Shown: piece after piece, positions 45,392 to 56,148 of the stretch
Layout of the letters: each line of letters begins with the position of its first letter
Numbering within the stretch: the stretch's first letter is position 1
DNA from: Coniochaeta sp. PMI_546
Lineage: Eukaryota > Ascomycota > Sordariomycetes > Coniochaetales > Coniochaetaceae
DNA: 64,000 nt
Assembly: GCA_021432605.1 (NCBI GenBank)
Contig: MU271153.1
Span: forward strand, 248,001-312,000
Direction: 5' to 3'
Made by a program: the position numbers and the translations under genes
The notes under the pieces: generated by a model
What the model was told of the DNA's origin: nothing
Database searches by the model: none
Seen by the model: only the letters and a program-made list of their open reading frames with translations

Positions 45392-47020
45392 ATGCTGTTC
45401 GTTGCTCTGCTCGGCGTCCTCGCCGCTACAACAAATGCGGCTGCAATCACCCGACCATGCTCCAACATCGCCGCACCCCACCTCCCGGGGGCAAGCATCC
45501 TCTCCGTCTCCAGCACCGAGCTGCGCAACTTCTCCGTGCAAGCGGTGCCGCCCCTGCTCAACGCCAACGTCACCAACCTCAACGTCTGCCAGGTCGTCGT
45601 GACCCTCACCCACCCCGGCGCCAACGACACCGTCACAGTCCAGGTCTGGATGCCGCTCGACGGCGCCTGGACCGGCCGCTTCGCCTCCGCAGGAGGTAGT
45701 GGCTGGGCCGCCGGCCACGGACCCCTTACGCTCGCGCCGCTGGTCGCAAAGGGCTACGCGGCTGCTTCTACCGATGCCGGCTTGACGGGAGACATCACCA
45801 CCCCCGCTGCGTGGGCCTTGAAGCTGGACGGGACAGTCAACCTCGAGCTGCTGACCAACTTCGCCTCGAGGTCCGTTCACGACATGGCCGTTGTCGGCAA
45901 GGCAGTCACGGCCGCGTTCTACGGTCGACCGGCACGGTACTCCTACTGGACGGGTTGCTCGACAGGCGGAAGACAAGGCATGGTCGCCGCGCAGAAGTAC
46001 CCGGGCGACTTTGACGGCATCCTTGCGGGCTCTCCCGCCATCTACTGGACGGAGTATGTCATTGCCGAGCTGTGGCCGCAGGTGGTGATGAAGGAGGCCG
46101 GGTACTTCCCTTCGGCATGCGAGTTCGCCGCCGTGCGGGACGATGTCGTCGCCGCCTGCGACGACCTGGACGGCGTCAAGGACGGCGTCATATCCGATCT
46201 GTCACGCTGCAAATACGACCCCTCCCGACTCGTCGGAAAGACCATCCACTGCGAAGCAGACGGGGCCGTCAAGATCTCCGCAACAACGGCATCCATCGTC
46301 CGCAAGATCTGGGAAGGCCCCAAGACCCCCTCGGGCTCGTCACTCTGGTACGGCCTCCCCAAAGACGCCCCATTCGACAGTCTCGCCGCCACAGTGCCCA
46401 CCCCCTCAACCACCACCAACAACACAACCGCCACAGCCCGCATCGGCTCCCCCTTCTTCATAGCCGACACCTGGACCCGGTACTTCGTCAAAGCCAACCC
46501 AGCCTTCGACCCCAGCACCCTAACCACCCAGACCCTCCAATCCCTCTTCGCCGAGTCCGTCTCAAAATTCTCCTCCATCATGGACTCCTCCTCCCCCAAC
46601 CTCGCCCCCTTCCGCGACGCAGGCGGCAAACTCCTCGCCTGGCACGGCACAGCCGACCCCCTCATCTTCCCGCAGGACACGGTGCGGTACCACCGCCGCG
46701 CTTCCGCCGCCGCCGCGGCCTCCAGCCACCGCGCCGCCCCCGGCACGCCAGACGACTTCTTCCGCCTCTTCCTGGCCCCGGGGACGGACCACTGCGGCCT
46801 CGGCGCCGTCCCCGGCGCGGCCCCGCCGACCGACGCCCTGGGCGCGCTGGTGGCCTGGGTCGAGCGCGGGACGGCCCCGGACGTGCTGGATGCCGCTACG
46901 CTGCCCGGGGCCGAGCCGGCGTTTACCAGGCGGTTGTGTAGGTTTCCCCTGGTTGCTGAATATGACGGGCGTGGAGACCCGGGTGTCGGGGAGAGTTATC
47001 GGTGCGTGAGGGGGGTGTGA
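45392..47020 (+). CDS. Secreted tannase/feruloyl esterase family hydrolase
   Basis: Single exon, 542 aa. Residues 1-18 (MLFVALLGVLAATTNAAA) form a signal peptide. The alpha/beta-hydrolase core of the tannase family is clear: GGSGWAAG-type oxyanion loop, nucleophile in TGCSTGGRQG with C189-S190, acid in GTADPLIF (D422), and GTDHCGLG with H467-C468. This is the CS-D-HC arrangement, where a disulfide links the residues beside the catalytic Ser and His. The family hydrolyses gallate esters of tannins or feruloyl esters of plant cell-wall xylan. The two cannot be separated here. Several NxS/T sites fit secretion. A TATATAAC lies only about 15 bp before the ATG. A Thr/Asn-rich loop near residues 335-350 is probably the surface lid. 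Confidence 0.93.
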   Translation: MLFVALLGVLAATTNAAAITRPCSNIAAPHLPGASILSVSSTELRNFSVQAVPPLLNANVTNLNVCQVVVTLTHPGANDTVTVQVWMPLDGAWTGRFASAGGSGWAAGHGPLTLAPLVAKGYAAASTDAGLTGDITTPAAWALKLDGTVNLELLTNFASRSVHDMAVVGKAVTAAFYGRPARYSYWTGCSTGGRQGMVAAQKYPGDFDGILAGSPAIYWTEYVIAELWPQVVMKEAGYFPSACEFAAVRDDVVAACDDLDGVKDGVISDLSRCKYDPSRLVGKTIHCEADGAVKISATTASIVRKIWEGPKTPSGSSLWYGLPKDAPFDSLAATVPTPSTTTNNTTATARIGSPFFIADTWTRYFVKANPAFDPSTLTTQTLQSLFAESVSKFSSIMDSSSPNLAPFRDAGGKLLAWHGTADPLIFPQDTVRYHRRASAAAAASSHRAAPGTPDDFFRLFLAPGTDHCGLGAVPGAAPPTDALGALVAWVERGTAPDVLDAATLPGAEPAFTRRLCRFPLVAEYDGRGDPGVGESYRCVRGV

Positions 47021-47437
47021 GTTGACTTTGCGAGTGTGTGATGGGGAGAGGGTGAGTCTCGGTTTTGGACATGGGGAGTATTCAGGGATAGAGTATAAGT
47101 ACATAGACGGGCGGGTTTTTGCAATTTGATCACTTATTAGAGTCATCGAAGCTGTGGTTCTACCGTTTCTCTTTCGTATTTCAGCCTTCGGATTCATGTG
47201 TATAAATGTGATTAAGATAGAGAAGTGCTTAAAGAAACTCCAATAAAAGCAGCAAAAGGATGTTAAGGCAGTCGAGGACTACCGTTAGCCACCTAGGGTA
47301 ACAATCAGGGAAATGCAACCAACCAAAATACCGACCCAATTTCAAATCAACTTCACGTCTGCCCCCCTCTCAGTTACCTCTCCCCTCCACCCTCTCTTCC
47401 ACCCTCTCCCAGAGTCTACCACACTCGTCCCCCCGGC
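47021..47437. other. Convergent 3' region, 417 bp
   Basis: Lies between the esterase stop and the stop of the membrane protein gene on the opposite strand. No gene seen. Confidence 0.5.
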
Positions 47438-50270
47438 CTACTCCCCAACAACAACCCTAATACTCCCACTCGTCGTCTTCAACCCGGCCGCACTGCCCCC
47501 CTCCCCGCCCTTCCTAGCGACGAGATGCCGGTTGATGCCCGGCCAGTCCTTCCCGTCCTTGATGACCTTGACCCCCTCGCCCTGCACCCGCAGGCTGCCC
47601 GAGATGGTGCCCAGGTCCAGCTCGCCCTCCCACGAGGCCGGGTAGGTGACGTGCATCAATGCCGAGGTGGAGGCGTGCCTGCTCTGGAGGCAGCGCAGGG
47701 CCGGTGGTGGTGGTGGTGGAGGGGTCGAGTCTCGATCCTTGTCTTGGCGGGAGAGGGGGGCCAGGGAGGGTGGGGCCGGGGGTGGTGGTAGGATGGTCGG
47801 TGGGAGGGAGTGGTAGGGATCTTCGGCACCGATCTGGCCTATCGGTACGATTTCGTCTTTCTCGGGTTTGGAGTCCCTGGGAGCTGCTGGCGGCGACGGT
47901 GGTGACGGAGGAGCGGGAGGAGACGGGCCAGCTGACGAGGCTGGCGGACGAGACAGATAGCTCTTCCCGTCCTCGCCGATCCAGAGCGGCTCGAGGACTT
48001 GGAGCCTAGTTGTGCCGCTTGTGGTGGAGGTCTCGAGGTTGGACGTGGTGTCGGAATCGGTCGAGGCGTCCAGCACGGGGATGAGCTCGACCAGGCTGCT
48101 CCCGCTGGTGGAGTGGATGCGGCACGCGGAGCTGAAGGCCACGGCGGCCTTGATGGTCCCGCTTGTGGACTGGATGTTGGCGCGGTAGTCCCGAGGGGGA
48201 ATGTATTTCTCTGCTCTCAGGGCGGTGGGCTCGACTAGTTCAGTGGCAGACAGTGACGAGAGGGTGGATTGCGCCTTATCCACCGGCTCCCAGACTTCGA
48301 TGTTGCCCGACAGCGACTTCACGTAGAGTGTCGCCGGTTTGGGTGCGTCTTTCTTCTCCTCTCGGGGCGAAACGCGGACCTTGATCTTGCCGGCGATGTT
48401 GTACAGGCCCAGGTAGTCGTACAGAGGCCAGTAGCCCGTGATGGGGGCCGAGGTCGACTTGACCTCGATGACGCGCGAGTCGAACTGGAAGTAGTCGGGC
48501 GCGCTGTCTTCGACCAGGTTGTCGGCCTTGTTTGTGCCGTCTGTCGCCGCCACGATGGGGCCCACCACCGAGCTGAGTTCTGAGTACTGCGATACCTGCA
48601 GGGCGAGATTGTCCATCAACCGGATCCCGAGATGGACGTTGTCGATCGACAAGTGGTCGAGCACGGCGTCTCCCGGCACCCACACGGTAACGCGGATGCT
48701 TACGCAGGGCCACGTAACCGAGTCCAGCCCAGGTAGCTTCCGGGGGGTGGTGATGTGGAGGACCTGATTGTCTCTGTCCCAGTCGATGCTGACGTTGATG
48801 CTGCCGTCGTTCTTGAGGAGCTCGACGGAGAAGCCTGGCTCGGGCGTGCCTTGGCCGGTGCGCCGGATGACGACGTCGCCCAACACGTGGATGTTGTGGG
48901 TTTCGTATGGTGGGGTGTTGTCGGGCTCCGCGACATCCTGCACGAGAGAAAAGCTGTGGCCGGATCCATAGACTACGGGGAAGGCTAAGGTGACGTGCTC
49001 GGTGGGCTTGCCAGAACACTGGTTGTCTTCTGGCCAGGGTAGATCACCGTCGTAGGGGGGATAGTCAAGGTGCGGAGGCTCCAGAACGGGGGCTTTGGAA
49101 GGCGGATCCGCGGTGGAGGGATCTTTTGGCTTGAGCTGCGAGTGCATTAGGGTCATGCTGGATTGGGTGACAGGGACATCAGGTTGAGAGGGAAGGGGTG
49201 ATAGATGCCGGTTATATATATAGAGAGAGCTGTGGCAGGCAGTGAAGTTTGACTATGTGAGATATCGTGGTACTTACATCTCTCTTCACCGAGGTGATGC
49301 CACTGACTAGGAATCCAACCGTGATGAGGAGCAGCACCAAGCAGACGGCGGCGTACCGGCAATTCCTCCAGTTGAGGTACGGTACCCTCCGTCTGACGCG
49401 GTCCCTCCACGCGGGCGTGACATTGCCGAACTCGTCATCCGGTGCACCGCCCATGCTCTCCGGTTGGCTCAAGAGGCCGCGAGTCTCCTCCGGCCGTCCC
49501 ATGGTGCGTTGCGAGAAGGTCTGGTAGTTCCTGGAGAAGGATGACTGTCCCTGTGACGAGGCAGTAGGCGAGGTGGGCGACGTACTGCCGGTGTACGTGC
49601 TGGTGACGGTCGACGACGGTGTGTACGCGGGCGGTGCCTCTCTGGGAAGGAATGGAGATGAGGAAGTGTGTATGCTCCGCCGTGGGACGTGCGAAGTATT
49701 ATGAGTTGCGGTTGACGGTGCGTAAGTGGAATATGCACCGGCAGTGGACGGTTGGTAGTGCGTGGCTCTGTTTGAAGTGGGCGACGTGGGCGACGTGGGC
49801 GTGTATACAGAGGAGGAATGGGGTGACGTTGTTCTGGATGGAGACTGGTCGTCCTGCGGAACGATGGGAGAAGGGAGTGCGTCCTCGGCAGGACTATCTA
49901 GATTGCTGTCGGAAGCTTGCCGGTCCTGACGCGCCTCTCGAGCCTTGCTCTCGGCAGTGCTCCCCTGTTCCAGAGACGGGTCGCGGACCAAGACGTTTGG
50001 TACATAAGGACCGCGAGGTACACAAGATGAGGTTCCTGGTGTCCGTGTACCGGTCACGTTTGTATCTTGGGCCGGAAAGTTGCCATCAGCAGGCGAGAGG
50101 GCATGGTCTGGATCTTGATCATCCTCCTGTCGGCTGGTCTCTGGTGATGCTAATGGCTGCTGCAACGGCTGCGGAGAGGGGCCGGAGTACGCGCCAGGAG
50201 CAGCCAGTGATTCGAGATCCGGGAACTCATCATCGCTGTCGATGGAGTAGAGATTGTCAGAGTAAGGCAT
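47438..50270 (-). CDS. Single-pass membrane protein with adhesin-like C-terminal region; intron phase unresolved
   Basis: Exon 1 runs from MPYSDNLYSIDSDDEF at 50270 to a donor GAT|GTAAGT (last base 49278), 331 codons. It is a long Ser/Thr/Pro-rich cytoplasmic tail followed by one membrane helix (YAAVCLVLLLITVGFLVSG). Exon 2 is the frame 49156-47438, starting MTLMHSQLKPKDP. It continues with PPYDGDLPWPED and a repeated beta-rich fold of the DUF4097 type (LTLAxVSG-like units, YVKSLSGNIEVWEP, IHSTSGSSLVELIPVL, GTISGSLRVQGEG), interrupted by a Pro-rich segment. Similar fungal type II membrane proteins join both parts. However, the obvious acceptor (AATCCAG at 49158) is one base out of phase with exon 2. 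A frameshift, an unseen micro-exon or two separate genes are possible. Function unknown; extracellular or wall-facing by topology. Confidence 0.7.
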
Positions 50271-51664
50271 GGTACAGGTACGCAAAGACGTTCCCGAAAC
50301 GGCTTGGCGGCGACGTTTGAAACTCTGTCTGTGGTGCCAAGCACGATATGTTACCACTTGCGTGGCAACTATGAAGTGAGGATACCTCAAGATACTAAGC
50401 TTAGCTCAATTTCAACAGGAAGTTTGTGGTCAATTGAGTCGTCAGATGTTTACGGAAGATGAGTACGAAGATGAGTTACGACGACGACAACGGCAAGCGA
50501 TGCACACAGAGGGAGATGCGGAGGGGAGACAACTCTGGAAGGAGGGCAGGGCCGTGAACATTTTTGATCGATCACCTCTGAATCCTTCGCCGTGACGGTA
50601 CATGTATCTGAACCATGTATCTGCACTTGCAGGGCATGTCCTTACCAAGAAAGTCGGGCAAGCAAGCATGCGGCGCAGAGCTGTGTTCCAGGCTAGACTG
50701 GACTGCTAGATTGAAGCTTGAGCTTCTTGGCTGTTTAGTTGTGTTCGTCAGCAGAGAAACGATCGTCGCGATAGTTGCAAAAGTTCAGGTCTCCTAGCCC
50801 CGGCGGCAAGGAGACAGTCATCTCGCACACGGTGGAGAGCCGGAGTGACATTGTCGCCTAACAATTCTTGATTGATTTACTGTGACAGTAGACTCGTCCT
50901 CAACCACGAGTAGAAGCGTCTATCGAAGCCATAATAGGAAGCTGCAAACGCCCTGTCAGGCCGAGCTTATTGCCCCTCATTGCTCATACCACTGATACCT
51001 CGCGCCAATGCCAACCCCACCACCCCAAAAAGGCGGAAAGGGCGGGGCAATCAAGGCTGGCCTGCCTGGCCGCGAAGACGTCAGTTGAAGACATCATGCC
51101 ATTGGACGAAGTCGTGATGTTCTGCAGGCCGCACCTCGTCTGCCTTACGAATCCCTACGACAACCTGCATCACCGAAGCACTCATAGACTCAACTTTGTA
51201 AAGGCAACGCGCAGTACGGGCGACGTCAGCAGGGCATCCATCCCACCTCGATCACGCTTTGATCCCATGATGATGATGGTTATGACGAGATATCTCTCCC
51301 ATTTGATTTCATTTGATTGATGTCTAGTTCCGTAACCGCTTCTAGAACACAAAAGTTCTGCGAAAAAGGTTCCCTTGTAACCACATCGCTCTCATCCTCG
51401 TCTGACCGGCATCTGTTCTTTGGTATCTCTCCTTCACCTGTATCTCTCCCTTTGGCTGGTATCCTTCCCGTCAAAACGCCGCCGGCTATGTGAGCCCCAT
51501 CCAAATCAACAAAGCAAAAAAATGCCCCAGCCTTGGAGGGCTAAGACTTCCACCGACGCCCATGAAATGCGAATATAGAAGGAATCTAACTGTCCGACAC
51601 ATAGAACGGCCAGTCGACCACCACAAAACTCTGGCCATGTTATAATGCTAGCGTGTGCTGGTCC
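50271..51664. other. Intergenic, about 1.4 kb, no gene supported
   Basis: Promoter side of the membrane protein gene and 3' side of the carrier gene. The frame 50970-51320 on the plus strand is of random composition. No repeat or RNA gene seen. Confidence 0.5.
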
Positions 51665-54063
51665 TTATTGCAGATCCAACAACTTCTTGGTGTTCTCGTA
51701 CACCACCCAAGTGATACTAAGCGCAGGCGCCACCTTGAGAATATTCGGTGTCAGGCCTTTATACAGCCCGCGGACGCCCTCGTTGCGGACCGTCCGCTGC
51801 GCAACATCCCATATGCCAGTGTACGTCGGAGGGTGCATAGCGGTGCCCTGCGTCTGCAGCCTCGTCCTCAGGACATTGAGCGGGTACACGATCGTCGCAC
51901 CCGTGGCTCCCGATGTTGCGCCAATGACGGCCGTCACCACGCTCCCCGGCGCCGCGTCCTCTTCGTGGATCGAGTAGTACCGCGCCTTGTACTTGGTGAA
52001 GGTGTGCTTGAGGAATTCAAAGGTGCCGATGTCGATGGCGCTGTAGGGGAACATGCCGATGAGGCCCATAGTCAGGCCGCGGTATGCGGCCCGGAGCCCG
52101 CCGTCCGCCCACATGTTCCTCGCTGTCTGCATGAGGAGCGCGTTGCCCTTTAGACCGCCCTGGACCGTCTCGCACTGCAGGCGGAACTTGAGTGTGTCAA
52201 TCGGGTACACGCAGAATTGTGCGGTCATACCGCCGATACCTCCCGCGACGAACTTGGACCAGGTCTGGATGTGCTGGGGGTCGCCGTGACCTTCGTAGTT
52301 GGCAAGGACTTTCTTTGCGAACTCGTAAGACCCGAACTGTTACAATTGTCAGTTTTCCCTTCAGTGAGGTTTGCATATTTGCATATGGAGGGGGGGGGAC
52401 TTACTCGAATTGCCGACTCGGGCATAATCTTGATAACATTCAGGCCATTGCCTATGGTTCTTTTCGTCAATTTAGTCCGATAATTGCCGCGGAGAAACAC
52501 TCCTTACCTGCAAAAAACGTCCGGAACCCGCCGGCCTTCCACAGTGTCACGACAGCATCGCCGATTGGTCTGTATGAGCTTCGAAGAGCCGCGACGATGC
52601 GACCCCGTTTAACGGCATCGATGGCCACGGTGGTTGATGTTTGGGTGTTAACGAGAAGGTAGACCTTCAAGCGGTCGAGCGGGGCGGTAGCAGTACGCGA
52701 GACTCCGCCAGAGACGGCACCGGCGAGGAAATAACCTGGGTGAGGTAGGTACTCAGTCAGTTTGGATTTTGCAGACTTGGTAGCGATATGGCCGATCTCG
52801 TGCGAGTCCAAGGCCTGCTCTTCCTCAAACTGCATCACGGCTCCCTCGTAGTCTTCGTCGTATCCCTCCTTCGACTGCATCGTCGCGGTTTCCGTCTCGT
52901 GGTCGGTCTGAGCTGATGTTATCGAATTCTCTGGCGGCAGGGTCTGGGATGGTTTTGGCGGATTGAGTGGTATCGGCGGCTGACTGGCGAGTTTGACAAG
53001 AGTACCAAAGAGAGCTTGAAAAATAAATCCGACCGTACCTAAGCCCTCAAGTGTCTCATCACTGACCATAGAGTCACCTTCCGAGGACACTGTGACAATA
53101 GATGCATAGTAAGACCATGCTGCCGCAAGTGGTGAGGTATTGTTGTGGGTTGGCATGAATAGGAGGAAATCGCTGCAGGGTCACCGGACGGTCAGCAACT
53201 CGTGACAGTTGAAGATGAGCACCTATTGTCTGCGACGCAGGTGAATGACCACACCGACACAATCATTCACAGGACTTCACAGTCCTTTATAGCAACACTT
53301 TTCGCTAATAGTGACTCATGACATAAAATGTTTGGACGGTTATGCCAAGCATCACCGCATCTGCCAAGTCTTGCAAGGCTGCATGTGACCAGGACAAAAT
53401 CCAAAGGCCAAGAGCAGACAAAAACACAGAATGTTGAGAAAAAAAAGGACGGAAACTGAAGGTGGGGTAGAGACATACCGCCATTCTTCAAAACTTATGT
53501 ATCCATCGTTGTTCATGTCGATGTCGTTGAAGAAGCCATCCAGGCGACTACTGGGCACCGCAAGGCCGGCACTCTGGAAGGCCATGCGGAGCTCCTCTTT
53601 GCCGACCTTGCCGTCACCGTTCTTGTCGATGGATCGAAATAGCAGGAGGAGTTGGCGCTCGGCAGCTTCAACAAAGACTCGGAATTCTGGACTCGCAACA
53701 GCAGGTCAGCAACATGTCTCCCCATATCGACAGAGTCTCGTGTCGCGGCCGAACTGACCTTCATATTGGATCTTGCCGTCGCCGCTGGTATCGACTATTT
53801 GTACAATGCTTTTGAGCATGTCGTCGGCATTCTTCATTGCTAGTCGGCCATCTAGAGTCAGCGACAGCCAGACACTACGGGATTGACTACAAGTACTTAC
53901 GGTGATCGATCCGTCGCAGGCCCTTCTTCAGCCCCTTGAAGTCCAGCTCTCGCTTGCCCTGGGGATCCAGCCTCTTCCACAGCTCCTCCACCCGCTTGTC
54001 GCGCTGGTTCTGAGACTCTTCCAGCTCCATCTCGAGCTCAGAGACCACCTCTGTGATCTTCAT
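51665..54063 (-). CDS. SAL1: Calcium-regulated mitochondrial ATP-Mg/phosphate carrier (Sal1/SCaMC type)
   Basis: Six exons: 54063-53901, 53851-53759, 53686-53479, 53172-52508, 52451-52405 and 52336-51665, giving 615 aa with closed phases. The N-terminal half is a calmodulin-like sensor: a degenerate hand near residue 40, then canonical EF loops DTSGDGKIQYE, DKNGDGKVGKEE and DMNNDGYISFEE. The junction EEWRDFLLFMP is diagnostic of the SCaMC family. The C-terminal half is a carrier with PLDRLKVYL, PIDTLKFRLQ and PLNVLRTRLQ and three Gly-rich repeats. These carriers exchange ATP-Mg for phosphate across the inner membrane when cytosolic calcium rises. Between the halves is an acidic disordered linker of about 100 residues, longer than in animals. 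The third intron is unusually long (306 bp). Confidence 0.95.
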
Positions 54064-54626
54064 AACCAAGTTTTCATGGCATGGACGACTCGAGTCCGGC
54101 GGTTATGACGTATGCGAATGCGGGAATAATTTTGTCGGAGTTTCCCGAAGCTCTTCGTGATCGTGGCAGTCGCTAATAGACCGGAGGCATGATACACTTG
54201 AGGAACACGGAATGGCCGGATCGTTCATGTGGTGCGCGCCAAAAAGGGCACTTTCGAGGTCTCGGTTCTTCAAGTGATGCGGGTCAGGAACCGGAAATCT
54301 CGATTGTGTTTATCCCATGTTATCAGCGGAACGCCAGATCACGGACCAGGGGGGGGGACTGGGGTTTGTGTCATAAAGCTGTCCAGTCGTGGTTAGCGCC
54401 AATGTAAGCACCTTTGATCCACTCTTTGCCGAGATAGCTTGACTACGTAGCCTTGCGGGCCACTTTCAACGTCAGTTGTCAGCCTCGCTCTCTTGGACCC
54501 CAACTACAACACCTTTTTGGATGATTGTGAAGATGATCGCGCAACATACATAAAAGTACTGGCAGCAGGCCAGAGCTGGTACTCTGTCTGCTGTATCAGT
54601 ATCAAACTCTGCTAGACACCGGAACA
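54064..54626. promoter_or_regulatory. Divergent promoter between the calcium-regulated carrier and cyclin C
   Basis: 563 bp with no supported gene. It must contain both promoters. No motif is strong enough to name. Confidence 0.45.
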
Positions 54627-55732
54627 ATGGCGGCCAATTACTGGGAATCGACCCAGCGAAAGCACTGGCAGTTCACCAAGGACCAGCTCGCCACCATGCG
54701 CCAGAAGCTCGAAGACGAGGATCCCCAGCTGGTACACATGTTTCCCCTGCAGCAACTACGGCATCTGAACATATACTTTAACCAGCGTTAGTCTATACTC
54801 CGCCTCACCTAACCCACCTCCGTGCCAGACAACCCCTAATCAGAGAGTTTTGCCGAACAGAAATCAACCGCCTCGGTAAACGCCTCGGCGTCCGCCAGCA
54901 GGCAATGGCCACGGCGCAGATGTACCTCAAGCGCTTCTACACCCGCGTCGAGATCCGCCGCACGAACCCCTATCTGGTCCTCGCCACCGCGGTCTACCTC
55001 GCCTGCAAGATGGAGGAGTGCCCACAGCACATCCGCCTGGTGGTCTCGGAAGCTAGGTCACTCTGGCCGGCGGACTTTATCGGCCTCGACACCTCGAAGC
55101 TGGGCGAGTGCGAGTTCTTCCTCATATCCGAGATGAACAGCCAGTTGATCGTGCACCAACCGTATCGTACGCTTACGATGCTCCAGGGGGAGTTCAGTCT
55201 CAGCCCGGAGGAGGTCGCGCTCGCGTGGAGTGTGATCAACGACACGTACATGACGGATCTGCCGTTACTTTACCCACCGCACGTAATAGCCTGCACCGCG
55301 GTGCTACTCGCCGTCGTCCTCCGACCGACAGGGAACAACGCCGCTGGCGGATCGAATGGTGGACAAGGAGGCAGCACCACCAACGCACAAGCCGGCCTAG
55401 CAGCCGCCGCCGCCGCCCTATCGCAAGCCCGCGCCGCCAGCGGAACCGGCAACACCACCCCCCTCGGCACGCCCGTATCTTCGCAGGGCAGCCAGCCCGA
55501 CGGCGGGGGCCAGGCGGCGGCGGAGAAGAAAGCCGCCGCGACGCCGGACGCCAGAGTCGGCAAGGTGCAGCGCTTCGCCGCCTGGCTGGGCGAGAGCGGC
55601 ATCGACATCGAGGCCATGGTGGACTCGACGCAGGAGCTCATCTCCTTCTACGAGTGCCACGAGCAGTACAACGACAAGCTGACGAGGGAGCAGATCAACC
55701 GCTACGTGAAGGCTAGGGGCCTGGACAAGTAG
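54627..55732 (+). CDS. SSN8: Cyclin C, Mediator kinase-module subunit
   Basis: Two exons, 54627-54786 and 54861-55732, give 343 aa; the intron (GTTAGT...CGAACAG) splits a Gln codon. The start [18 protein letters not shown] and the first cyclin fold ([53 protein letters not shown]) are those of cyclin C. The second fold follows ([44 protein letters not shown]). A Gly/Ala/Ser/Gln-rich insertion of about 75 residues interrupts the second fold, as in other filamentous ascomycete Ssn8 proteins. With Cdk8 (Ssn3), Med12 and Med13 it phosphorylates RNA polymerase II and transcription factors, mostly repressing genes. Human and yeast cyclin C also acts at mitochondria under stress. Confidence 0.95.
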
Positions 55733-56148
55733 GGCTTGGCGGACCTGGACTTCAGCGTCATCTATGACTGGCCCTCAGGTATTACCTGAGCTTGATGCCC
55801 TGCTGGGTAAGTATGCAGCCGCTCGTATTGCGCCATACATCTTCAGAGGTACGGACTGCGCCGCATGTTTGGGACTTGTCATTGAAGGGGCGTTGCGGGT
55901 AAAGGGGAATGTATTCACGGCGGCGGAACAGGAAGGATGCGCTGCTATCATGTTCGCTGCATCCCGCTACTTTGCATTGATAGTGTCGGACGAAGTATGG
56001 CTAATGACAGTCATGAATCCACACGCTTAATGATGCACGGATTACCCTCTCTCTTTCCCTCTTGGTTCTCTGGTGCCTCCTCATGCTCTAGTGTCTCCAG
56101 CGACTTTTCTCGGTCGTTCCTTTGCTTTGTGTCAGTGCTCTGGCCCGG
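55733..56148. other. Convergent 3' region, 416 bp
   Basis: Lies between the cyclin C stop and the final stop of the next minus-strand gene. A plus-strand frame beginning at 55764 is unconvincing. Confidence 0.5.
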
